From: Terriglobia bacterium
GTDB taxonomy: Bacteria > Acidobacteriota > Terriglobia > Terriglobales > Acidobacteriaceae
Direction: 5' to 3'
NCBI GenBank assembly: GCA_020072585.1
Contig: JAIQGL010000002.1
Location: 219,685 to 283,684 of the forward strand
Length of the DNA: 64,000 nucleotides
Position 1 is the first letter of the stretch. The number at the start of each line of letters is the position of its first letter. Position numbers and translations under genes: made by a program. Below the pieces are notes generated by a model, which worked only from the letters and a program-made list of their open reading frames with translations, ran no database searches and had not been told where the DNA came from. Shown here piece by piece: positions 44,374-52,939 of this stretch.

Positions 44374-45510
44374 ATGCAGTCCAGACGTTCGGGTTTCCTG
44401 ATCGCTATTTGCCTGTTGGCATCATTCATGGCCTGGGGTCAAAGCATCCAACCAGTCCAGGATACCCCGGTTCAGAATACCCCAATCCAGAATGCCCCAG
44501 CTCAAAATGCCCCAGCTCAAACTGTCCCAGTCCAGCCCGGTTCCTTGGTGAATGGTGGCGATTTTTCCACCACCACCCATCCAAAACCTGAAGGAATCGT
44601 GCCTAAAGACACCATCATCGTCAAAGGCGCATGGTCGAGCGCCAGCGATTCCGTAACTCCGCTGCCGGAGGGCGGCACACTGATCAACAATGTCTTCACC
44701 GACCAATATTTTGGCATCACCTATGCTCTGCCGCCGGGTTGGATGCAGAAGTTCGGGCCACCGCCTCCGTCGGATACCGGGAAGTACGTGCTGGCGCAGC
44801 TTGGCCGGAGCGGCAGCTTCGAGCTAGGCCAGAGCGACGGCTCCAAACGAGAGGCCACGGGCAGTATCATGTTCACCGCCCAGGACATGTTTTTTACGCC
44901 GCTGCCCATCGCCAATGCGCGGCAATCTGTGAACTACTCCAAGAACCATCTGCCGGAATACTATCAAGTGGAACTCAAGCCAACGCAGACCACGGTTGGC
45001 GGCCAGCCCTTCATGTTCTTTGCCTATTGGTCCCCGGATGCGGAACTGCACTGGTACGTGCTGGCTACCCAGATTCGCTGTCACACCGTGGAAATCGTGT
45101 TGATGAACCATGATCCCAAGACGCTGGAGGAACTGGTCCGGGACATGAACAATAAAATGAAATTGCCGGCGGAGGCAGGCTTAACCGGAGGCACGGGCGG
45201 GGGCAATGTCCCCGTGTGCATCAAGGACTACGCAGCGGGTGATAGCGTGCTTGAGCGGGTTGAGCCCGTGTTTACGCAGCAACGGTATAACCCAATCCCT
45301 GTGCGCATCATTATCGATAAGGAAGGCAAGGTCAGGCACATCCACTTTCTGAGGGCGTATCCTGAGCAGCAAAAGGTGATCAGCGATGCCTTGAAGCAAT
45401 GGAGGTTCCGGCCTTACGAACGGAACGGGCAGCGGTTCGAGGTTGAAACCGGCATCATGTTTGGTGCAGCCCCACCGGCTGTTCGGGCAACGGACACGGC
45501 GACGGACTGA
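44374..45510 (+). CDS. Secreted TonB C-terminal-domain-like protein (copy B)
   Basis: A 378-residue paralogue of the protein at 37454-38473. ATG 44374 follows GAGGAGGAAG. After the signal peptide (FLIAICLLASFMAWGQS) lies a five-residue tandem repeat (VQDTP, VQNTP, IQNAP, AQNAP, AQTVP; nucleotides about 44455-44530). The central domain shares YFGITYALPPGW and ELHWYVLATQIRCHTVEIVL with copy A. The C-terminal TonB-like module is YNPIPVRIIIDKEGKVRHI and ALKQWRFRPYERNG. Pairing with DHOR genes in both places suggests a functional link, perhaps envelope stress or a redox complex, but nothing direct shows this. Confidence 0.75.
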   Translation: MQSRRSGFLIAICLLASFMAWGQSIQPVQDTPVQNTPIQNAPAQNAPAQTVPVQPGSLVNGGDFSTTTHPKPEGIVPKDTIIVKGAWSSASDSVTPLPEGGTLINNVFTDQYFGITYALPPGWMQKFGPPPPSDTGKYVLAQLGRSGSFELGQSDGSKREATGSIMFTAQDMFFTPLPIANARQSVNYSKNHLPEYYQVELKPTQTTVGGQPFMFFAYWSPDAELHWYVLATQIRCHTVEIVLMNHDPKTLEELVRDMNNKMKLPAEAGLTGGTGGGNVPVCIKDYAAGDSVLERVEPVFTQQRYNPIPVRIIIDKEGKVRHIHFLRAYPEQQKVISDALKQWRFRPYERNGQRFEVETGIMFGAAPPAVRATDTATD

Positions 45511-45530
45511 TCTGGAGCCAAAGACATGCG

Positions 45531-45554
45531 TCTGAACTTCCTGCGTTCACTGTA
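45531..45554 (+). repeat. 24-bp relic of a DHOR 3' end
   Basis: TCTGAACTTCCTGCGTTCACTGTA is identical to 42226-42249, the last codons of DHOR-3 (LNFLRSL and stop). It sits 20 bp after the TonB-like gene copy B and directly before that gene's terminator, outside any DHOR frame. It looks like what is left of another DHOR copy. Confidence 0.75.
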
Positions 45555-45577
45555 GTCTTTAACCAACTAACGCATGG

Positions 45578-45608
45578 CGGGACACTCTTCGTGTCCCGTT
45601 TTTTTTGA
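45578..45608 (+). terminator. Intrinsic terminator of TonB-like copy B
   Basis: CGGGACAC (45578-45585) pairs with GTGTCCCG (45591-45598), followed by eight T. Confidence 0.92.
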
Positions 45609-45652
45609 AGCAGAGATGCGGCTGTCCTCTGGATAATTGTTCCGCAGTGCTT

Positions 45653-45833
45653 GACGGTGCTTCTCTTATCGACTATAACTTTTCTCCATCTGGTATTGGG
45701 AAGCGCGGTGAGAATCCGCCACTGCCCCGCAACTGTATTCGCTGAGAACTTGAACAACATGCCACTGGGAAGACCCGGGAAGGCGCTTCAGGTTCGGTGA
45801 GGCGTAAGTCAGGAGACCGGCCAGGTGCCCGTC
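45653..45833 (+). ncRNA. Cobalamin riboswitch
   Basis: The conserved blocks of the AdoCbl/cobalamin aptamer are present in order: GGGAAGCGCGGTGAGAATCC, GCCACTGCCCCGCAACTGTA, GCCACTGGGAAGACCCGGGA and the B12 box GTAAGTCAGGAGACCGGCC. GACGG at 45653-45657 and CCGTC at 45829-45833 can close the element. A further stem CCGGCC/GGCCGG follows at about 45845-45866 and could belong to the expression platform. It lies about 300 nt upstream of the BtuB-like receptor, which it should repress when cobalamin is plentiful. Confidence 0.93.
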
Positions 45834-46130
45834 ATTGGGCGTTTCCGGCCGCGCAGGGAGGGCCGGAGAGCTTTCCAGCAGTCTGAGCTGCGTTTGTTTC
45901 ATTGTTACTTTTCGGAATAGCGTTGTTTGTGATGCCACCACTATTCCGCACTGTGTTTGCGGAAGAACTGGCAAGTTGTGGCCTGAAAAGGCCCCCGCAA
46001 GCATCTTGAAAATCGCTCTTCTGCCGAACGTGCTCATCTGCATTTCGTCATTACTGTACGGGAAAGCTCTCTTACCATCCTCCGTTGCCGCAACGTTCCA
46101 TTGACTACTTCCGCGGGAGGAGTCTCAACA

Positions 46131-48545
46131 ATGAAATCTTTTCGTTGCACCGCTCTTTGCACTGCTTTTGGGCTGGTGCTTGCACTTACAGCATGGTCAA
46201 CTCGCGCTGCCGCTGCCAGCGGCGGCATTCATGGAACTGTCACTGATCCACTGGGCGCCGTGGTACCCGGCGCGCAAGTGGAGTTATTTCGGGAAGGCAA
46301 GCCGGCAGCCGCCACCACCACGGACGCGGAAGGGAAGTACCGGTTCTCTCCGCTCGCGCCCGGACGCTACCAGGTCAGGACGCAAGCCCCCTCATTCAAC
46401 GCGGAACGCAGTGAGGCAATTTATGTGGGCAGCAGCAGTAACACGGCGGTGGACCTCACGCTGAAAGTCGGCAGTGTCTCACAGCAGATTGTTGTCTCGG
46501 CGACAGGCACGGACTTGCCGGAAACACAAACGGGCGCCTCCATCTCCGTGGTTACCTCAGGCCGGTATCAATACAAGCCTGAATTGCTGGAGCCTCTGCG
46601 CCAGGTGCCGGGCGTGCAGATACTGGAAAACGGGCAAAGGGGAATCAATGAATCCCTTTTTATTCGCGGTGGTGAGAGCAAGGCAAACAAGGTCCTGCTG
46701 GATGGTATTCCACTCAATGAAATTGGCGGCACCGTGGATTTTGGCGGCGTCTTTACCACAGGAATTGACCAGGTTGAGGTGCTTCGCGGGCCCAACAGCG
46801 TGCTTTATGGCGCTGATGCGCTTGCCGGCGTGGTGAACCTGACCACCGCAAGCGGCGCCACTTTTCGTCCGCAGCTCAACTATTCCTTTGATGCCGGAAA
46901 CTTCAACAGCCTTCATCATGACGCGGCGCTGGGCGGCATTTTTCGCCAACTGGATTATTTCTCGGAATTCGCCCGTTTCGATGGCGGCAACACCGCCGCC
47001 AATCCCCATTTCCATCATGCTGCCTACGCCGGGAACTTCGGTTGGACGCCGCTGGCTTCCACCAGCCTGCGGCTGACGCTCCGTCGCGTTGCGGCAAAAG
47101 TGGACGTGCCTAACGCCGTCGATTTCTTTGGCATTCCGGACGATTCCTTCCAGGCCCAGGCCAACACTTTTATTGGCGCAACGCTGCAAAATCAAACGAC
47201 TTCACACTGGCACAACTTGTTGCGTTACGGCGCCACGCGCCAGAACTCAGAGTTTGTAAACCCTTCACCCACTGGCATCCCCGATCTTTTCGGGAATTTT
47301 CTGGGCAACGTGGTGACGATCAAAGGCGCGAACGGCTTCAGCACCACCGGCCAGGCCATTCTCGATTTTGGCGGCACGTATCCGCAGCAGTTTTTCATTC
47401 TGAATAATCGTGACCTCCTCACCTTCCAGTCCGACTATGCGTTCGGTACACATCTGACCGTACTTTTCGGATTTCACTATGAAAATGAACGCGGGACCAA
47501 GCCGGCTGAGCGTACAAATTTCAGCTACACCGGAGAGGTCCACGGCAATCTGTGGAGCCGGCTCTATGCGACTCTTGGTCTGGGCGTGGAAAAGAATGCC
47601 ATTTTCGGTACGGCGGCCACTCCTCGCGCCTCCCTGGCTTACTATGTCATCCGGCCGCGCTCCAGCGGCGCTCTTACCGGGACCAGGCTCAAGTTCAACT
47701 ATGGACAGGGAATCCAGGAGCCTGATTTTTTCTCCGCGGACAATTCATTGTTGGCCTTGCTGTCACAGTTGCCCACGGGGCCGCAGCTTATTTCTCAGTT
47801 CCACATAGGTCCCATTGGCGCAGTGCGTTCGCGGAGCTTTGATGCCGGCATTGAGCAGTTGGCATGGAATGGCCGCGTAAAACTGGGAGTCACCCTCTAC
47901 CACAATCGCTTTACCAACCAGATTGAATCCGTTGGCCCCGGTGGGCTGCTTTTGCTGGGGGTGCCGCAAGACGTGGTGTCGCAAACACCGTTTGGGGCGT
48001 TTGTGAACTCACTGGACACGCGTGCCATGGGCTCGGAAACAGAGCTTGAGGTGAACCTGGGCCATGGCTTCACGGCCCGCGCTGCGTATACATATCTTGA
48101 CGGGATTGTGCGCCGCTCGTTCTCCAGTGACGAACTTTTCCCCTCATTCAATCCGGCATTTCCGAGCATTCCTATCGGAGCATTTTCGCCGCTGGTGGGG
48201 AACCGGCCTTTCAATCGTGCTCCGCACACCAGCAGTTTTTATCTCGGCTATGCGCGGCGGAAGCTGGCGCTCACAATGAGCGGAAACTTTGTTGGCCGTC
48301 GTGACAGCAGTACATTCCTCTTCGACTCAAACTTTGGTTCCAGCCTGCTTCTGCCCAATCACAATCTGGCCGCGGCTTATCAGCGGCTTGACGTCAGCGG
48401 CAACTACCGGATCAACCGCTATCTTCAGCTTTATTCATCCATTGAAAACCTGGCCAGACAGCATTACGATCCCGTCCCTGGTTTTCCTGCTCTGCCCTTC
48501 AACTTCCACAGCGGTATTAAAGTGACGCTAGGCGGAGATCACTGA
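46131..48545 (+). CDS. btuB: BtuB-like TonB-dependent cobalamin receptor with N-terminal regulatory domain
   Basis: An 804-residue outer-membrane receptor. ATG 46131 follows GGGAGGAG at 9 nt and starts a signal peptide (ALCTAFGLVLALTAWSTRAAA). A CarboxypepD_reg/Ig-like module (GIHGTVTDPLGAVVPGAQVE) is followed by the plug (LEPLRQVPGVQILENGQRG, FIRGGESKANKVLLDGIPLN, VEVLRGPNSVLYGADALAGV) and the barrel. The riboswitch upstream makes a corrinoid the likely ligand. The added N-terminal domain is absent from E. coli BtuB but common in receptors of this phylum. No BtuCDF transporter genes lie nearby, so uptake across the inner membrane must be encoded elsewhere. Confidence 0.88.
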   Translation: MKSFRCTALCTAFGLVLALTAWSTRAAAASGGIHGTVTDPLGAVVPGAQVELFREGKPAAATTTDAEGKYRFSPLAPGRYQVRTQAPSFNAERSEAIYVGSSSNTAVDLTLKVGSVSQQIVVSATGTDLPETQTGASISVVTSGRYQYKPELLEPLRQVPGVQILENGQRGINESLFIRGGESKANKVLLDGIPLNEIGGTVDFGGVFTTGIDQVEVLRGPNSVLYGADALAGVVNLTTASGATFRPQLNYSFDAGNFNSLHHDAALGGIFRQLDYFSEFARFDGGNTAANPHFHHAAYAGNFGWTPLASTSLRLTLRRVAAKVDVPNAVDFFGIPDDSFQAQANTFIGATLQNQTTSHWHNLLRYGATRQNSEFVNPSPTGIPDLFGNFLGNVVTIKGANGFSTTGQAILDFGGTYPQQFFILNNRDLLTFQSDYAFGTHLTVLFGFHYENERGTKPAERTNFSYTGEVHGNLWSRLYATLGLGVEKNAIFGTAATPRASLAYYVIRPRSSGALTGTRLKFNYGQGIQEPDFFSADNSLLALLSQLPTGPQLISQFHIGPIGAVRSRSFDAGIEQLAWNGRVKLGVTLYHNRFTNQIESVGPGGLLLLGVPQDVVSQTPFGAFVNSLDTRAMGSETELEVNLGHGFTARAAYTYLDGIVRRSFSSDELFPSFNPAFPSIPIGAFSPLVGNRPFNRAPHTSSFYLGYARRKLALTMSGNFVGRRDSSTFLFDSNFGSSLLLPNHNLAAAYQRLDVSGNYRINRYLQLYSSIENLARQHYDPVPGFPALPFNFHSGIKVTLGGDH

Positions 48546-48563
48546 GGCATGCATTGTGTGCAT

Positions 48564-48589
48564 AGGCGGTGAAAATCTCACCGCCTTTT
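48564..48589 (+). terminator. Intrinsic terminator of the BtuB-like gene
   Basis: AGGCGGTGA (48564-48572) pairs with TCACCGCCT (48578-48586), then TTTG. The T-tract is short, so it is probably moderate. Confidence 0.7.
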
Positions 48590-48705
48590 GCTTCTTTCGG
48601 GCCCCATATCGGCAGCAAAGCAAGTTTTCTTGAGTAACCCCTTGGGGTGACCAAAGACCATCTACCAACGACCTCATGCAGCCAGAGTGCGCTTGAACTT
48701 ATGAT

Positions 48706-50040
48706 GTGGAGTGGAAGGCCATTTGGCCCCTACTCCCCATGGAACTTGCAGCCAAAAATAAACTGAGTACCGCGCAACACTATTCGCCAACATCGACGCC
48801 TGTTCTGGATGTCTTCCGTCCGCTGCCCCCGCAGAGCAAAGAAAACCTCAGCGCGGGGGAATATTTTCTTGCCAGCAGCTTGGTGATCCTCACGCTGGTG
48901 GGCCTGTCCAGCCTGCGTGTCGTGATAGAGTCCGTGCCAGCGTACTGGTCCGCGCTTCTGCCCCTGGCGGCTGCGCTCATCGCCGGACTCGGACATGAAG
49001 CAGGACATTTACTGGCCGGAATGCTTTTTGGTTTCAAGATCACACAGATCAGAATTGGCCCGCTGCAGTTTGGCAAACATGTCAGATGCCGCGAACCATA
49101 TTGCGGCGATGTACTCACGCTGGGCATTGCGGCGCTTAAGCCGCGTGTGACCGATCAGAATGATGCAGCGTTGCGCCGCCGTTTGCTGTTCTTGTTGCTC
49201 GGCGGACCATGCGCCAGCTTTTTACTGGCTGGGGCGCTGGAGTTGTCAATGGCGATGGTCCAGCCGCGATTCCTGATTGCCTTCAGCATGCATCTTGGTG
49301 CTGCACTGTCAGCGCTGTTTGCTGTCGCCGCTCTTCTTCCTGACGTAAATCGGCGCGGTATTTTCTCTGACGGGGCGCGCCTGCTGATGCTCCTGAAAAA
49401 TGACGCCAAGGCGGAACGATGGCTTTCCAATATCCGCTGCCAGATAGCCCTGAACCAGGGGCGTCACCCGCGTGATTGGGACCAGACCTGCGTCGGGCAT
49501 GCTGCGGCCGTCAATGATGATTCGCGGGATGCCTTTATCGCCCGCTGGCTGGCCTACCTGTGGGCCGCTGAACGCCAGGACATCACCTGTGCCACAAAAT
49601 ACCTGGAAGGCGCTCTGGAGACCCTGGCTTACTCCACGCCGAAGCTGCGTGATCAGTTGTTTCTGGAAGCAGCGGTCTTTCAGGCGTGGTTCCGTGACAA
49701 TCCTTCTAAAGCGCTTTTCTGGGTCTACCGCATTCGCAACAAAAAGCTCACACGGCTGCAGAAGCTGCGTCTGGATATAGCCCTGTTGTGGGCTGAAGGC
49801 CGTCTTTTTGACGCCTGGGAGAAACTTGGCACGGCCTATCTGGCAGAGCTGCATGATCTGCCCGCATCGCCGGGCCGTACGCTGGCCGAGGAGAGCTCCG
49901 CGGAGTGGAAGCGCCAGATGGAGTCGCGTATGCTCACTCGCGCGTGGCGCAGCATGTATTCGCTTTCAAGGCAGCTTGACCCGTCTGCGTTACAGTCGGC
50001 GTTCTCTGCGCCGGAAAAACAGCAAACCGCTTCGTGGTAG
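48706..50040 (+). CDS. M50-like membrane protein with HEAGH motif
   Basis: A 444-residue protein with membrane helices in its first half. One carries the zinc motif GLGHEAGHLLAGMLFG, and a later one has DVNRRGIFSDGARLLML, in the position of the second metal-ligand motif of site-2 proteases. The C-terminal half is soluble and helical, like a TPR/HEAT solenoid. It may be an intramembrane protease or an M50-like protein with a changed role. The start is uncertain: GTG 48706 or ATG 48739. It ends 9 bp before rapZ, but no functional tie is known. Confidence 0.72.
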   Translation: MEWKAIWPLLPMELAAKNKLSTAQHYSPTSTPVLDVFRPLPPQSKENLSAGEYFLASSLVILTLVGLSSLRVVIESVPAYWSALLPLAAALIAGLGHEAGHLLAGMLFGFKITQIRIGPLQFGKHVRCREPYCGDVLTLGIAALKPRVTDQNDAALRRRLLFLLLGGPCASFLLAGALELSMAMVQPRFLIAFSMHLGAALSALFAVAALLPDVNRRGIFSDGARLLMLLKNDAKAERWLSNIRCQIALNQGRHPRDWDQTCVGHAAAVNDDSRDAFIARWLAYLWAAERQDITCATKYLEGALETLAYSTPKLRDQLFLEAAVFQAWFRDNPSKALFWVYRIRNKKLTRLQKLRLDIALLWAEGRLFDAWEKLGTAYLAELHDLPASPGRTLAEESSAEWKRQMESRMLTRAWRSMYSLSRQLDPSALQSAFSAPEKQQTASW

Positions 50041-50049
50041 TATCCTGTT

Positions 50050-50958
50050 GTGTCCGCTCCCAGGAAAGTGCAGCGGGGACGTGTAAAATCGCGGCCTCGC
50101 CCCAGCGCCACCCATCTGGTGGTGATTACCGGCATGTCCGGCTCCGGCAAAGCCTCAGTCCTGAAGGCGTTTGAGGACCTGGATTATTACTGCGTCGACA
50201 ACCTGCCCATTGACCTGATCCCACGCTTCGCTGACCTGGCCAAGCAGTCCGCGGAAATCGAAAAAGCAGCGCTGGTGGCCGATATCCGTGAAGGCGAACA
50301 GCTCAAAAGGCTGCCCCGGATCATCAAGGCATTGCGCAAGCAGATCAAGACCACCGTGCTTTTTCTTGAGGCTTCTGATGAGGCGCTGCTGCGCCGCTTC
50401 AGTGAGACCCGCCGTCCGCACCCGCTGGGAAAAGATTCCACCGTAAAAATTGCGCTCAAGAAGGAGCGCCGCATGATTCAGCCCATCCGCGCCCTGGCGG
50501 ACATTGTGGTCGACAGTTCCAAATTCAACGTGCACGAACTGCGTTCGCACATCACCGCCAAGTTCGCCGCCGGCAGCACGGACAAGGACATTCTGGTTTC
50601 CATCGTCAGTTTCGGATACAAGGCCGGCGTTCCCAATGATGCTGACCTGCTTTTTGATGTGCGCTTCCTGCCCAATCCGCACTTTATCCCTGCATTCCGC
50701 CCGTTCACCGGACGCCATCCCCAGGTGGCCAAGTACATCCGTTCGTTTCCGCAGACGCAGGAGTTTATTGATCGAATCTCCGCTCTGCTGATCTACCTGA
50801 TTCCGCATTATGTCCGGGAAGGGAAGAGCTACCTGACCATCGGCTTTGGCTGCACCGGCGGCCAGCACCGCTCCGTGCTGATTGGTGAAGAGGTGAAGAA
50901 GCTTCTCGCCAAGGCCGGATACCGGGTTAAGGTTGTGCACCGGGATGCGCCCAAGTGA
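50050..50958 (+). CDS. rapZ: RapZ/YvcJ-family nucleotide-binding protein
   Basis: A 302-residue RapZ-type protein. The Walker A motif GMSGSGKAS lies at residues 28-36, followed by LDYYCVDNLPIDLIP. The C-terminal domain has SFGYKAGVPNDADLLFDVRF, then GRHPQVAKYI and FGCTGGQHRSV, all hallmarks of the family. In E. coli RapZ guides RNase E to the sRNA GlmZ to control amino-sugar synthesis; elsewhere it binds nucleotides and metabolites with less clear roles. The GTG start at 50050 leaves a basic N-terminal extension of about 20 residues. Confidence 0.93.
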   Translation: MSAPRKVQRGRVKSRPRPSATHLVVITGMSGSGKASVLKAFEDLDYYCVDNLPIDLIPRFADLAKQSAEIEKAALVADIREGEQLKRLPRIIKALRKQIKTTVLFLEASDEALLRRFSETRRPHPLGKDSTVKIALKKERRMIQPIRALADIVVDSSKFNVHELRSHITAKFAAGSTDKDILVSIVSFGYKAGVPNDADLLFDVRFLPNPHFIPAFRPFTGRHPQVAKYIRSFPQTQEFIDRISALLIYLIPHYVREGKSYLTIGFGCTGGQHRSVLIGEEVKKLLAKAGYRVKVVHRDAPK

Positions 50959-51048
50959 TAAACAATACTTTACTTTGACTCATGCATCCCTGATTCAGCC
51001 ACACTCCTTTAGAATGGGAGCAATGTTTTCCGCCGCCATGGGTGCTGT

Positions 51049-52920
51049 ATGCGACAACTGAAACGGTTGTTGGCATATCTCCGTCCTTACTTGCCGCACT
51101 TCGTCGGCTCCATAGTGCTGATGGCTGTTGTGGGGTTGATGGATGCGTTTCGCATCCTGTTGATGGGCCCCATCATCGATAGGGTCTTGACTCCCAAGAC
51201 TCCCGGCCGGTCGCTTACGCTGTTTCACATCCCCGGGACCGAGCGCATTGTCTATCTGCAGGATTTTATTCCCCAGCATTTTGCCAATCCGCTCACGGTG
51301 GTTGCGGTGGCGCTGGCGGGAAGCGCAGTCATCAAAGGGGTTTGCGACTACGTGGGCACCTATCTGGTGAACTACGCCGGATATGGCCTGATTACGGATT
51401 TGCGTAACAGTTTGTATGACCGGATTCTGCGGCGGTCGATTGCGTTCTTCTCCCGCTTTTCCACGGGCACGCTGGTTTCCACCGTGGTGAATGACGTGGA
51501 GAAGGTGCAGATTACGCTCACCATTGCGCTGGCGGAATTTTTGCAGCAATTTTTTACTCTGATTTTCCTGGTCGGAGTGGTAATCGTGGAAGGCCACAGG
51601 CTGGCGCTGGTGCTGCTGATTTTTGTTCCGTTTGTGATTATTTCGGCGGGAAAGATCGGACGCCGCGTCCGCTCCACCACCCGAAAAGGCCAGGACAAGC
51701 TCGCTGACATCCAGAACATTCTGCATGAGAGCATTACAGGCAACAGGATCGTAAAAGCGTTTGGCATGGAGAGCTGGGAGAGCCGGCGCTTTGTGGCCGC
51801 GGCCAGAAAGCTTTTTCGCGCTAACCTGAAGTCAGTGGCGGTCCAGTCCATCAGCTCACCGCTCATGGATATTGTGGGGGCAGTGGCGGTCGCACTGCTT
51901 CTATGGCTCGGCCGCAGCACGATCAACACGGGCGCGATGACGGAAGGCGCTTTTATTACTTTCATCATCGCCGTTTTCAGGCTTTATGATCCGGTCCGCA
52001 AAATGGCCTTTTTCAACAACAGTTTTCAGCAGGCGCTGGGTGCTTCCCAGGAAATATTCCGCTTCATGGATGAAGAGGACGAGATCAGGGAAAAGCCTGA
52101 CGCGATTGCGCTGCCGGCCTTCCGCGAACGTGTCCGTTTTGAGAATGTGAGCTTCGCTTACACCGGCCCGGGCGGAGCTGAACCGGAGATCCTGCGCAAT
52201 GTGAATCTGGAGACGCGCGCCGGCGAGGTTGTGGCCATTGTGGGCTCCAGCGGCGCGGGCAAGAGCACGCTGGTCAATCTGATTCCGCGTTTTTTTGACG
52301 TGACTGGAGGCGCCATCAAGCTGGATGGCCACGATATTCGAGATGTTACGCTGGCTTCACTGCGCGCCCAGATAGGCGTTGTGACCCAGGACACGATCCT
52401 GTTCAATGATACCGTGCGCAACAACATTGCTTACGGGCAGCCGGACGTAACCGAGGAAGCGGTGAATGAAGCCGCAAAGACTGCCCTGGCCCACGACTTT
52501 ATTCTTCGTCTGCCTGAAGGCTATGACACTATGATCGGTGAGCGTGGTCTGCGCCTTTCCGGGGGAGAGCGCCAGCGCATCGCCATTGCCCGCGCGCTGC
52601 TCAAGAACGCCCCGATCCTTATCCTGGATGAAGCTACTTCTGCGCTCGATACCGAGTCCGAATCGCTGGTGCAGTCAGCCCTGCAGAACCTGATTTCCGG
52701 CCGGACGGTTTTCGTGATCGCGCACCGGTTGACTACCGTTCGCCACGCTGACCGCATTGTGGTGTTGGAAGGTGGTCATATTACTGACTCCGGCACGCAT
52801 GAAGATCTGCTGACCCGCCTGGGGACCTATCGCAAATTATATGAATTGCAGTTTATGGATTTAGACCCCAAAATGGGTGAAGAAGCTGGTGTCATCGCCC
52901 GCGAGCAGATCAAACACTAA
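51049..52920 (+). CDS. MsbA-type ABC exporter (fused membrane and ATPase domains)
   Basis: A 623-residue half-transporter. An ABC membrane domain of six helices (about residues 1-340) precedes the ATPase. Walker A GSSGAGKST is near residue 400, the signature LSGGERQRIA near 502, Walker B ILILDEATSALD near 522, and the H-loop VIAHRLTT near 556. It works as a homodimer. The overall arrangement resembles MsbA/lipid A flippases and multidrug exporters, which cannot be separated from sequence alone. It sits between rapZ and yicC. Confidence 0.9.
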   Translation: MRQLKRLLAYLRPYLPHFVGSIVLMAVVGLMDAFRILLMGPIIDRVLTPKTPGRSLTLFHIPGTERIVYLQDFIPQHFANPLTVVAVALAGSAVIKGVCDYVGTYLVNYAGYGLITDLRNSLYDRILRRSIAFFSRFSTGTLVSTVVNDVEKVQITLTIALAEFLQQFFTLIFLVGVVIVEGHRLALVLLIFVPFVIISAGKIGRRVRSTTRKGQDKLADIQNILHESITGNRIVKAFGMESWESRRFVAAARKLFRANLKSVAVQSISSPLMDIVGAVAVALLLWLGRSTINTGAMTEGAFITFIIAVFRLYDPVRKMAFFNNSFQQALGASQEIFRFMDEEDEIREKPDAIALPAFRERVRFENVSFAYTGPGGAEPEILRNVNLETRAGEVVAIVGSSGAGKSTLVNLIPRFFDVTGGAIKLDGHDIRDVTLASLRAQIGVVTQDTILFNDTVRNNIAYGQPDVTEEAVNEAAKTALAHDFILRLPEGYDTMIGERGLRLSGGERQRIAIARALLKNAPILILDEATSALDTESESLVQSALQNLISGRTVFVIAHRLTTVRHADRIVVLEGGHITDSGTHEDLLTRLGTYRKLYELQFMDLDPKMGEEAGVIAREQIKH

Positions 52921-52939
52921 AGGTCCCGAAGAACAAACC

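Noticed and set aside
45666..46043. A 125-codon minus-strand gene across the cobalamin riboswitch
   Set aside because: The sequence is explained by the conserved aptamer on the plus strand; the frame has no ribosome binding site or known features.
46557..47195. A 212-codon minus-strand gene inside btuB
   Set aside because: It is a frame shadow of a clearly coding plus-strand receptor domain.
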